Assembly: GCA_942490855.1 (NCBI GenBank)
Contig: CALNYS010000004.1
Coordinates: 1,456,541 to 1,520,540 of the forward strand
Reading direction: 5' to 3'
Source of the DNA: CALNYS01 sp942490855
Lineage (GTDB): Bacteria > Planctomycetota > Phycisphaerae > Phycisphaerales > UBA1924
DNA: 64,000 bases
Both the position numbers and the translations under genes were made by a program. The notes under the pieces were generated by a model. It was not told the DNA's origin, ran no database searches, and was given only the letters and a program-made list of their open reading frames with translations. Below, one piece after another: positions 57,187 through 64,000 of this stretch (its first letter is position 1; each line of letters starts with the position of its first letter).

Positions 57187-58536
57187 TTACGCGCGGGCGG
57201 GCTGCACGGAGCGTGCGGCGACCGCGAGGCGTGCGGCCATCGCTTCTTCTGAATCCACACGCTCGATGAGAGCGCCGAGCTTCGCGAGGCGTTCCTCGAT
57301 CTTTTCGTAGCCACGGTCGATGTGGTAGACGCGGTGGACGGTGGTGACGCCCTCGGCGGCGAGGCCGGCGATGACGAGCCCGGCGCTGGCGCGCAGGTCG
57401 CTCGCCATGACGGGGGCGCCGATCAGGCGCGGCACGCCGCTGATCACGACCGTCGCTCCCTGGCGGTACATCTCCGCGCCCATGCGCGAGAGCTCGGCGA
57501 CGTGCAGGAACCGCTGGGGGAAGATGCGCTCGGTTACGACGGAGTTGCCCGTCGCGAGGGTGAGCGCCGCGGCGAACTGGGCCTGGAGGTCGGTGGGGAA
57601 GCCGGGGTGGGGCTGCGTGGTGATCTGCACGGGGCGGATGGGCCCGGTGCGGCGCACGCGGCAGGTCATGCGCATGGGGTCGGAGCCGCCGAGGGGCTCG
57701 ACGCTCACGCCCATGCGCTCGAGGCGGTCGAGGGCGGCCATGAGCGCGTCGAGGGGGCAGTTCTCGAGGGTGACCTCGCCGCCGGCCGCGGCCGTCGCGG
57801 CGAGGTAGGTGCCGGCCTCGATGCGGTCGGGGATGAGGCGGATGGAGGCGCCGGAGAGGCGGTCCACGCCGTCGATGACGATGCGCGGGGTGCCGGCGCC
57901 GGTGATGCGCGCGCCCATGGCGGTGAGGAGCTCGGCGAGGTTGACGATCTCGGGCTCGCAGGCGGCGTGCTCGATGACGGTCTGCCCGATCGCGAGCGTG
58001 GCGGCCGAGAGGATGTTGGCGGTGCCGAGGACGGTGGGCCCGTTGGGCCCGCCCAGGAAGACGCGTGCGCCGATGAGTCGCCCGCCCTCGGGCGCGGTGG
58101 CGACGATGTCGCCTTCTTTGAGATCGATGCGCGCGCCGAGGGACTGGAGCCCGCGGAGGTGGATGTCCACGGGGCGCTCGCCGATGGCGCAGCCGCCGGG
58201 CATGGAGAGGCGGGCGCCGCCGCGGGCCGCGAGGAGGGGCCCGAGCGCGCCGATGCTGGCGCGCATGGTGCGCACGATGTCGTAGCGGGCGTGTCGGAGG
58301 TCGGGGTTGGTGGTGCGGAGCGTGAGGGTGCGTCCGGAGCGGTCGGACTCGCAGCCGAGCTCGGCGAGCAGGCGCTGCATGTTGGCGATGTCGGCGAGCT
58401 CGGGGACGTCGTCGAGGGTGACGGGGTCCTCGGTGAGGAGGGCGGCTGCCATGAGGGGGAGGGCGGCGTTCTTGGCCCCGCCGATGCGGAGCGTCCCTTT
58501 CAGGGCTCTCCCGCCGGTGATGCGAAAGGCGTCCAT
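57187..58536 (-). CDS. murA: UDP-N-acetylglucosamine 1-carboxyvinyltransferase
   Basis: MurA performs the first committed step of peptidoglycan synthesis, adding enolpyruvate from PEP to UDP-GlcNAc. The 449-residue protein has Lys22 and Asn23 in IGGAKNAALPLM, the catalytic Cys115 in MPGGCAIGERPVD (the residue attacked by fosfomycin), the active-site Asp in FPTDLQAQFAA, and the Arg-rich C-terminus IDRGYEKIEERLAKLGA. All key residues are at standard numbering. Its presence implies a normal peptidoglycan route, once doubted for planctomycetes. Confidence 0.96.
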   Translation of the reverse strand: MDAFRITGGRALKGTLRIGGAKNAALPLMAAALLTEDPVTLDDVPELADIANMQRLLAELGCESDRSGRTLTLRTTNPDLRHARYDIVRTMRASIGALGPLLAARGGARLSMPGGCAIGERPVDIHLRGLQSLGARIDLKEGDIVATAPEGGRLIGARVFLGGPNGPTVLGTANILSAATLAIGQTVIEHAACEPEIVNLAELLTAMGARITGAGTPRIVIDGVDRLSGASIRLIPDRIEAGTYLAATAAAGGEVTLENCPLDALMAALDRLERMGVSVEPLGGSDPMRMTCRVRRTGPIRPVQITTQPHPGFPTDLQAQFAAALTLATGNSVVTERIFPQRFLHVAELSRMGAEMYRQGATVVISGVPRLIGAPVMASDLRASAGLVIAGLAAEGVTTVHRVYHIDRGYEKIEERLAKLGALIERVDSEEAMAARLAVAARSVQPARA

Positions 58537-58749
58537 GTCGTCCTCCTTGGCTTCCGGCGCGAGCGGGCGCCGGGTCCGATCATCATCGGCCCTGCCCGCT
58601 CGGGGGCATGATCATCCGGGCAGGTCGCGCAGGCGTTAGGGCTTGCCGCGCCCGGTCGTGTTTGCGCCGTTCCGGCCTTGGAGCGGGCGCGCCGGATCGT
58701 ACCTGTTCCTTCGGAGGGCGGCGTGCCGGCGCCCGGAGGGGGAACACCT

Positions 58750-59670
58750 GTGGACAGCAAGCGGATTCGTCAGGGGCTTTCGACGGTTCTCGGGTTCGCC
58801 GCGGCGGGGGGGGCTCTTGCCCTGCTCGGTCCCGCGGCTCAGGCGTCGCCGAGGGAGACGACGCTTGGGAACGTGACGCTCGAGGCGGTCGTACGCGATT
58901 TCGATGAGCGCCGCGCGGCGGGCGGTCACCCGGACTTCGAGTCCCGTCCGTCGGGCGGGTTCGGGGTGACGGTTGGCCTCGTCGAGATGGAGCTCGGCGC
59001 GGACGGTCGCCCGGTCTTCTCGGGCGGCGGGCGGCGCGTGCTCGAGGCGTGGCGGACGTCGCGCAACGAGGCGATCCATCCTGATTTCTACGACCCGACG
59101 CGCGGGGACGACCCGGGCGAGTGGGGGTCGGCCGACGACGGCGGCGTGTCCTCGGCGCAGAGCTTCGCGACGTGGTTCGAGGACGTCCCGGGCGTGACGC
59201 AGCGGACGGTCGTTGGGCTTGAGCTCGAGCGGGACGAGGCGCGCGGGCGCTGGGTCTTCGACAACCGCACGGACGAGGCGTACCGCGGGCTGGGCGGGTT
59301 CTTCCCGATCAACGGGGCGCTCTTGGGCAACACGGCCGGCGCCGACCGCAATCATCATTTCACGGCCGAGGCGCACGCGGAGTTCACGTTCGAGCGCGGC
59401 GCGGGGCAGCGGATCGAGCTGCGTTCGGCGGACGACGCGTGGGTGTTTATCGACGGGCGCCTGGCGATCGACCTGGGCGGGGTGCACTCGCCGGCGAATC
59501 AGTCCGCGGAGCTGGACCGCCTGCACTGGCTCGACGACGGGCAGACGTACCGCGTGGACTTCTTCTTCGCCGACCGCCACCGGGCGCAGGCGAGCCTGCG
59601 GATCGAGACGAACATCGAGCTACGGGGGCGCGACGTCGCCCCGTCGCTGGCCGAGGGGTCGAGCGACTAA
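58750..59670 (+). CDS. Exported fibro-slime domain protein
   Basis: The start is placed at GTG 58750, with GGAGGGGG seven bases upstream, giving a normal signal peptide (KRIRQGLSTVLGFAAAGGAL, cut near AQA); GTG 58723 is a longer alternative. The 306-residue protein matches the fibro-slime domain: VRDFDERRAAGGHPDFES at the front, TWFEDVPGVTQRTV, FFPINGALLGN, HHFTAEAHAEFTFERG, and the calcium-type DDAWVFIDGRLAIDLGGVHS near the end. The family name comes from slime mould and Fibrobacter surface proteins and is linked to adhesion. The last 15 residues are low-complexity with no sorting motif. A terminator follows. Confidence 0.82.
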   Translation: MDSKRIRQGLSTVLGFAAAGGALALLGPAAQASPRETTLGNVTLEAVVRDFDERRAAGGHPDFESRPSGGFGVTVGLVEMELGADGRPVFSGGGRRVLEAWRTSRNEAIHPDFYDPTRGDDPGEWGSADDGGVSSAQSFATWFEDVPGVTQRTVVGLELERDEARGRWVFDNRTDEAYRGLGGFFPINGALLGNTAGADRNHHFTAEAHAEFTFERGAGQRIELRSADDAWVFIDGRLAIDLGGVHSPANQSAELDRLHWLDDGQTYRVDFFFADRHRAQASLRIETNIELRGRDVAPSLAEGSSD

Positions 59671-59743
59671 CGCCGCCCTCACACGGATCAGTCCGCCCGC
59701 GCCAGCGGGCGTGCGCCGGAGCTGTTGGTTCCGATGCTGCTGC

Positions 59744-59780
59744 GCCGGCGCGATCCCACGAGGGTCGCGCCGGCTTTTTT
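59744..59780 (+). terminator. Intrinsic terminator of the fibro-slime gene
   Basis: A GC-rich stem (GCCGGCGCGATCCC with GGGTCGCGCCGGC, one bulge) and an ACGA loop is followed by six Ts. Confidence 0.75.
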
Positions 59781-59853
59781 CTTCCCGGACGTCTGCGTGC
59801 GAATACCATGGTTGTCGCGTTGGTTGAAGTAGAGACGGACGACTGGAGCCCAT

Positions 59854-60723
59854 ATGCTTCCCGCCACTGGCGTCCAACTCGGCTTTCTTCAACAGGTTAT
59901 GCCTTTTCTGGGCGTCGCTGCGCTCGCGTCGTGCGCCGCCGGGCAGTTCGGGCCGGCCCCGGACGCCCCGGGCCAGGACGCCCCCCACGCGACGATGCGG
60001 CTGTCGGCCGAGCACGCGTTCCTGACCCCCGGCGAGCAGGAGCTGGCGGTGGTCTTCGCGATCGACCCCGACTGGCACCTCTACTGGAAGAACCCCGGCG
60101 AGACCGGTCTGGCGCCGGCGTTTGAGCTGACGCTGCCCGACGGGATCGAGCTGGCGGGGGAGACCCGCTGGCCGGCGCCGGAGCGGTACGTCCACGGGGC
60201 GGGGCAGATCCTTGATTACATCTACGCGGACGAGGTCGCGCTGCTCGTCCCGGTGCGGGTGCGCGAGTCGCTGGTCGGCTCGACGGTCGAGATCGGCGTG
60301 TCGGGCTCGTGGCTGGTCTGCCAGGAGGCGTGCATCCCCGGCGGCGGGGAGGCGACGCTGCGCGTGGGCGTGGCGAGCGCTGGCGGATCGCCCAGCGACG
60401 ACGCCAGCGTGATCGAGGCGTCGCGCCAGCGCGTGCCGACGGACGACGCGGACGCCCTGGGCGTGCGCACGGAATGGGACGGGCTGACGCTGTCGATCGC
60501 GGCGCCCGGCGCCGACCATCTCGAATACTTCCCGCTCGAGCCCCGGCTCGGGGGCCCCTCGGACGCGATCCGCGACGCGGCGGCTCTCGGGGATCGGCTG
60601 CTCGTGCGGTTTGACGCTCGTGTCGCTCGCGCCGAGCGCGTGAGCGGCGTTGTCGGCGTGACCCGCGCGGGTCGCGAGCGGTTTGTCACCGTCACGCTCC
60701 CGGCCCCGCGGCCGGTTGAATGA
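59854..60723 (+). CDS. Stand-alone DsbD N-terminal-like periplasmic protein
   Basis: The 289-residue protein has an N-terminal signal peptide (VMPFLGVAALASCAAGQ; the Cys could be a lipobox). A domain like the N-terminal immunoglobulin-type part of DsbD/ScsB follows at about 50-180: VFAIDPDWHLYWKNPGETG, RWPAPERYVHGAGQILDYIY and WLVCQEACIPGGGEATL with the expected Cys pair. In DsbD this domain passes electrons from the membrane to periplasmic thioredoxins. Here the membrane and thioredoxin parts are absent. It is followed by a redoxin gene, suggesting they work together. Confidence 0.78.
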   Translation: MLPATGVQLGFLQQVMPFLGVAALASCAAGQFGPAPDAPGQDAPHATMRLSAEHAFLTPGEQELAVVFAIDPDWHLYWKNPGETGLAPAFELTLPDGIELAGETRWPAPERYVHGAGQILDYIYADEVALLVPVRVRESLVGSTVEIGVSGSWLVCQEACIPGGGEATLRVGVASAGGSPSDDASVIEASRQRVPTDDADALGVRTEWDGLTLSIAAPGADHLEYFPLEPRLGGPSDAIRDAAALGDRLLVRFDARVARAERVSGVVGVTRAGRERFVTVTLPAPRPVE

Positions 60724-60809
60724 GCGCCGGTAGACCACAATCGGATCACTTCTGAAGTTTCACACGCGTCCGAGACACGCGACATTCCCAACCAACGAGG
60801 AGCCTTGAC

Positions 60810-61463
60810 ATGAACACGATGAAAACCCTTCTCGCCGCCGTGGCGACGACGGCCGCCGCCGTGACGATCGCGCTCACGCCCACCTCGGCCGTCGCCGGCC
60901 CCGGGCACGACCACGATCACGGGCATGACGCGAAGGCGAGCGTCGGGCACGCCGCCCCGAACTTCACGCTGACCGACCTCGAGGGCAACGAGCACACGCT
61001 CGCGGATTACACCGCCGAGGGCAAGACGGTCGTGCTCGAGTGGTTCAACCCGGACTGCCCGTTCGTGAAGAAGCACCACGAGGCCAACAAGTCGATGTAC
61101 GAGACGTACCGCGACGCCAAGGAGCACGGCGTGGTGTGGCTGGCGATCAACTCCGGCAAGCCCGGGAACCAGGGCACGGGCCAGGAGCGCAACGAGCGCG
61201 CCGTCAAGGAGTACGGGATCGAGTACCCCGTGCTGCTCGACGAGTCCGGCGCGGTCGGCAAGATGTACCAGGCCAAGACGACCCCGCACATGTACATCAT
61301 CGACGGCGAGGGTGTGCTGGTGTACGCCGGCGCGATCGACAACAACCCGCGCTTTGATCTCGGCGACGTGAACTACGTCAAGCAGGCGATCGGCGAGATG
61401 GCGCACGGCAAGGCGATCAGCGACTCCGAGACGCGTCCCTACGGGTGCAGCGTCAAGTACTGA
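60810..61463 (+). CDS. Exported AhpC/TSA-type redoxin with His-rich N-terminus
   Basis: The 217-residue protein starts at ATG 60810 behind GAGGAG. A signal peptide (about 1-29) is followed by a His/Asp cluster HDHDHGHD (33-40), then a thioredoxin-fold redoxin: PNFTLTDLEGNEHTLADY, VLEWFNPDCPFVKKHHEAN with Cys83, and TTPHMYIIDGEGVLVYAGAI. A second Cys lies at 213 in RPYGCSVKY, the very end. Only the first Cys of a CxxC is present, so a peroxiredoxin- or thioredoxin-like reaction using the terminal Cys is likely. The His cluster may bind metal. Confidence 0.83.
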   Translation: MNTMKTLLAAVATTAAAVTIALTPTSAVAGPGHDHDHGHDAKASVGHAAPNFTLTDLEGNEHTLADYTAEGKTVVLEWFNPDCPFVKKHHEANKSMYETYRDAKEHGVVWLAINSGKPGNQGTGQERNERAVKEYGIEYPVLLDESGAVGKMYQAKTTPHMYIIDGEGVLVYAGAIDNNPRFDLGDVNYVKQAIGEMAHGKAISDSETRPYGCSVKY

Positions 61464-61500
61464 TCCAACAGATCTCCAGCCTGCCGCGCGTGCGCGGCGT

Positions 61501-61538
61501 GGGCGTTCGTGTCTGGGGAGGCGCGGGCGCCCTTTTTT
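61501..61538 (+). terminator. Probable intrinsic terminator of the redoxin gene
   Basis: GGGCG pairs with CGCCC across a GC-rich loop, and six Ts follow at 61533-61538. Confidence 0.5.
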
Positions 61539-61554
61539 CGTTTTGGGAGCGGCG

Positions 61555-62253
61555 CTAGATCGCGCGCTGGCGGGTGGAGACCTGCATGGCGCCGTCGACG
61601 AGGAGGCTCACCGGGTCGTAGAGGGCGAGCCCGGAGTCGTCGGAGACGATCAGGGGGGTCTCGGTGGAGCCGAGGATGACGCCCTCGCACCCCTTGCTGG
61701 CGAGGGCGTCGAGGACGCTGCGCACGCGGGCGCGGGAGGCGTCGGTGACGGAGCCGTGGATGAGCTCGTTGAAGATGATGTCGTTGACGGCTTCGATGTC
61801 GTCGGCGTCGGGGATGATCACCTTGACGCCCTTGAGCCCGAGGACGGTCTGGTAGATGGAGCCGCTGGTGAGGGCCTTGGCGCCGATGAGGCCGACGGTT
61901 TTGCGTCCGTCGGCGACGACGGACTCGGCGACGAGCTCGATCATGCTGAGCCACGGGATGGGGCTGGTGGCGCGTGCCATGGGGGCGGCGTGGTGGGCGA
62001 GGTTGTCGGGGAGGATGCAGAACTCGGCGCCGGCGGCGGCGAGGGTTTCGCACGACCACTGGAGGAGGCGGGCGACCTGTTCCCAGTCGTGGCGCTCGAT
62101 GGCGCGGAGGTAGCGGGAGAAGGGGATGTTGTGGAGCGTGATGAGCGGCTTCTCTTCGGACTCGGGCAGCGCGGTGGCGCGCTGGGCGAGCGACCGGTAG
62201 CAGAGAGCGGACCCTTCGGGGCTGACCGCGATGACGCCGATGTGTCTGGGCAT
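61555..62253 (-). CDS. Aspartate/glutamate racemase-fold protein lacking both catalytic cysteines
   Basis: The 232-residue protein has the racemase family layout: HIGVIAVSPEGSALCYRSLA at the start, FCILPDNLAHHAA where the first active-site Cys (usually just before PDN or N) should be, WLSMIELVAESV, VGLIGAKALTSGSIYQ and VILGSTETPLIV where GCTEIPL is normal. Thus both Cys positions are replaced (Leu81 and Ser196). A Cys79 lies two residues away. The protein may have lost racemase activity or use another mechanism. The fold assignment is firm; the reaction is not. No D-amino-acid or Mur ligase gene is adjacent. Confidence 0.8.
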   Translation of the reverse strand: MPRHIGVIAVSPEGSALCYRSLAQRATALPESEEKPLITLHNIPFSRYLRAIERHDWEQVARLLQWSCETLAAAGAEFCILPDNLAHHAAPMARATSPIPWLSMIELVAESVVADGRKTVGLIGAKALTSGSIYQTVLGLKGVKVIIPDADDIEAVNDIIFNELIHGSVTDASRARVRSVLDALASKGCEGVILGSTETPLIVSDDSGLALYDPVSLLVDGAMQVSTRQRAI

Positions 62254-62338
62254 GATCGCCGCCTTTCCGTTGGCGTATCGTCCGGCGCCGGGGGGGCGGC
62301 GTCAACGGCGCGACGCTCGGGCGCGGTAGGATCGGGCG

Positions 62339-62845
62339 ATGGGAGACGACGCGTTTGACGTTCTGGGGGTCGGGGCGACGTTCGACCTCGATCGTGAGGC
62401 GCTCCGCAAGGCGTGGCTGCGCCGTTCGCTGGAGGCCCACCCGGACCGGGCGGGGGGCGACGACGCGGCGCGGGAGCTCGCCGCGAGGCTGAACGATGCC
62501 AAACGGGTGCTCGAGGACGAGGAGTCGCGTGCCGACGCGCTGCTTGTTCGCCTCGGGGGGCCGACGCGTGAGGCGGAAAAAGGGCTCCCAGACGGGTTTT
62601 TGATGGAGATCATGGAGCTGCGGGAGGATCTGGAGACCGCTCAGGGCGAGGGGGACCCGTCGGCGCTGGCGCCGCACCGGGCGCGCGCCGAGCGCGAACG
62701 AGCGGCGCGGCTCGAGCGCGTGCGCGAGATGTTTTCAGGAAATCTTGACGATTCGGCGTTGCGCGCGATCCGCGTCGAGCTCAACGCGTGGCGGTACCTC
62801 GAGCGGATGCTCGAGCAGATCGACCCGTCGGCGGGCGGCGTGTGA
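62339..62845 (+). CDS. hscB: Iron-sulphur co-chaperone HscB-like J-domain protein
   Basis: The 168-residue protein has an N-terminal J-domain with the HPD motif at 34-36 (LEAHPDRAGG) and a C-terminal helical bundle (GLPDGFLMEIMELREDLE...YLERMLEQID) that matches the HscB C-domain binding IscU. HscB with HscA transfers Fe-S clusters from IscU to apo-proteins. No isc or suf gene is in view, so the pairing is by sequence only. The stop overlaps the start of the CNNM/CorC gene (TGATG). Confidence 0.85.
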   Translation: MGDDAFDVLGVGATFDLDREALRKAWLRRSLEAHPDRAGGDDAARELAARLNDAKRVLEDEESRADALLVRLGGPTREAEKGLPDGFLMEIMELREDLETAQGEGDPSALAPHRARAERERAARLERVREMFSGNLDDSALRAIRVELNAWRYLERMLEQIDPSAGGV

Positions 62846-64000
62846 TGGTGGACCCGCTGGCGCTCGCGCTGCCCCCGTTGCTTTTGGTTTCGGCGTTTTT
62901 CTCGGGGTCGGAGACGGCGCTGTTCGGGTTGTCGCACGCGCAGCGCCGGCGGATGCGGGGCGGGCCGGCGCGTGCGGTGGCGCGGCTGCTGGCGCGCCCG
63001 CGCGAGCTGCTGGTGACGCTGATGATCGGGAACATGGCGGCGAACGTGACGTACTTCGTCGTCACGAGCGTGCTGACGCTGCGGGCCGAGAGCGCGGCTG
63101 CCGCGGCGTGGGTCTCGCTCGCGTGTCTGACGGGGATGATCCTGCTGGGCGAGGTGACGCCGAAGCTCGTGGCGACGGGCTCGCGCGAGCGGTGGTGCAC
63201 ACTGACGGTCGTGGCGATCGAGTGGATCCACGTCGCGGTGGGCCCGCTGCGCGCGCCGGTGTCGGCGCTCATCGGGCCGCTCTCGCGCCTGGCGCCCACG
63301 GCGGGGGAGAAGCAGGTCACGCACGACGAGCTCTCGGCGCTCCTGCTGCGCAGCGCGGGGGAGGGGGCGATCGACGAGGGGGAGGCGCGGCTGCTCGAGG
63401 CGGTCGCGGAGCTGACGGCGCTGCGGGCGCGGGACGTGATGACGCCGCGCGGGCGCGTGCGCTGGGTCCGTGCGGACGCGACGCGCGACGAGCTGGTGGC
63501 GCAGATCCGCGATCGCCCGGTCGCGCGGGCGCTGGTGTGCGAGCACGATCTCGACGGGGGGGTGCTCGGCGTGGTGGAAACGACCTCGTTCCTGGCGCAC
63601 GCGCCCCCCGGCGCCACGCTGCGCACGCGGGTGCGCGACGCGGTCTTTGTGCCCGAGTCGGCGACGCTCGAGGACGTGCTGTCCTCGCTGCGCGCCAAAC
63701 GCGAGAGCGTGGCGGTGGTGGTGGACGAGTTCGGCGGGGTGAGCGGCGTCGCGACGGCGGGGGACATCGTCTCGCGCCTCGTGGGCGAGCACGCGAGCGG
63801 CGAGGGGGCGATCGACGAGGACCGCCCGGTGATCGAGGACCTCGGCGGCGGGGTCTTCCGCGTCTCCGGGCGTCTGGCGGTGCGCGACTGGAAGCGGGCG
63901 CTGGGGCTTGATGAGGCGCCGCGAGGGCGCACCGTCGGCGGGGTGGTGATGGAGAAGCTCGGGCGGCAGGCGCACCACGGCGACACGGTCCGCCTCGGCT
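62845..64000 (+). CDS. CNNM/CorC (HlyC)-family transporter, truncated by the window end
   Basis: The frame opens at ATG 62845 and is still open at the right edge (385 residues visible). Residues about 1-150 are the CNNM (DUF21) membrane domain: VSAFFSGSETALFGLSHAQR, LLVTLMIGNMAANVTYF and MILLGEVTPKLVA. A CBS pair covers about 190-315 (LRARDVMTPRGRVRWV, VAVVVDEFGGVSGVATAGDI). The CorC/HlyC C-terminal domain begins at about 330 (DLGGGVFRVSGRLAVRDWKR). The family is associated with magnesium efflux and was first named hemolysin C. The start overlaps the hscB stop. Confidence 0.9.
   Translation, partial: MVDPLALALPPLLLVSAFFSGSETALFGLSHAQRRRMRGGPARAVARLLARPRELLVTLMIGNMAANVTYFVVTSVLTLRAESAAAAAWVSLACLTGMILLGEVTPKLVATGSRERWCTLTVVAIEWIHVAVGPLRAPVSALIGPLSRLAPTAGEKQVTHDELSALLLRSAGEGAIDEGEARLLEAVAELTALRARDVMTPRGRVRWVRADATRDELVAQIRDRPVARALVCEHDLDGGVLGVVETTSFLAHAPPGATLRTRVRDAVFVPESATLEDVLSSLRAKRESVAVVVDEFGGVSGVATAGDIVSRLVGEHASGEGAIDEDRPVIEDLGGGVFRVSGRLAVRDWKRALGLDEAPRGRTVGGVVMEKLGRQAHHGDTVRLG

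Noticed and set aside
1..64000. CRISPR arrays, insertion sequences, prophage genes, replication origin, rRNA operon
   Set aside because: No regularly spaced repeats, transposase or integrase motifs, DnaA-box clusters or rRNA sequence were seen on either strand.

Overview
The window looks like chromosome from a member of the Planctomycetota, most likely class Phycisphaerae. The basis is: very high GC; secreted proteins that stop exactly at a dockerin-like tail of the form CPADFNxDGxVDSxDLAxxLAAWGxCP; a PEP-CTERM-like tail; a prepilin of the planctomycete kind; a histone H1-like Hc1 protein; a eukaryote-type UDP-sugar pyrophosphorylase; and a Rho with a long Gln/Gly-rich N-terminus. Nearly every interval is filled by genes with 4-base overlaps or short gaps. 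I see no insertion sequence, prophage, CRISPR array, replication origin or rRNA operon.

Layout. 0-3 kb: the end of an unrecognised gene and a triple fusion (alpha/beta hydrolase, DedA membrane domain, ATP-grasp-like domain). 3-4.5 kb: a PEP-CTERM-like secreted protein and a dockerin-repeat protein. 4.5-8.1 kb: an overlapping operon (bifunctional-nuclease family, truD, HAD phosphatase, cinA). 8.1-12.7 kb: UDP-sugar pyrophosphorylase, phoU, eno and a nitrilase-family amidase. 12.7-13.4 kb: a gene-free stretch with two promoter-to-terminator units that look like structured RNAs. 13.4-17.9 kb: two exported dockerin-tailed proteins (discoidin-like and M23 peptidase) and an FHA-GspE/PilB ATPase. 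18.2-31.4 kb: a two-component island with five histidine kinases (one fused to CheB and CheR) and six stand-alone receivers, but no DNA-binding output domain. 31.7-34.5 kb: tRNA-Gly(CCC), coaE and rho. 34.6-37 kb: a DoxX/MauE-thioredoxin membrane protein and a DUF1573 protein. 37.4-40.8 kb: a Ser/Thr kinase, a RidA-like protein and a prepilin. 40.9-45.5 kb: tRNA-Gln(CTG), a small protein, a DegT-type aminotransferase, fabZ, an Hc1-like protein, and a diguanylate cyclase with a partner. 45.5-50.8 kb: an ABC exporter, an HtrA protease overlapping panB, and vsr. 50.8-55.9 kb: nadB, thioesterase, purN, a PDZ metallopeptidase and a DUF502 protein. 56-58.5 kb: hpf, ptsN, ptsH and murA. 58.7-64 kb: a fibro-slime protein, a DsbD-N-like protein plus redoxin, an atypical racemase, hscB and a truncated CNNM/CorC protein.

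How the parts fit. Much of the window is housekeeping. The accessory interest lies in the receiver-rich signalling island, the structured RNA candidates, the exchange of domains between a secretion ATPase (with FHA) and a kinase (with an MshEN-like N-terminus), the dockerin-like sorting tails, and several unusual fusions. GC skew on the + strand is positive up to about 25 kb, negative from about 27 to 53.5 kb, and positive again afterwards, largely regardless of gene strand. All function calls come from reading motifs; no database search was run.
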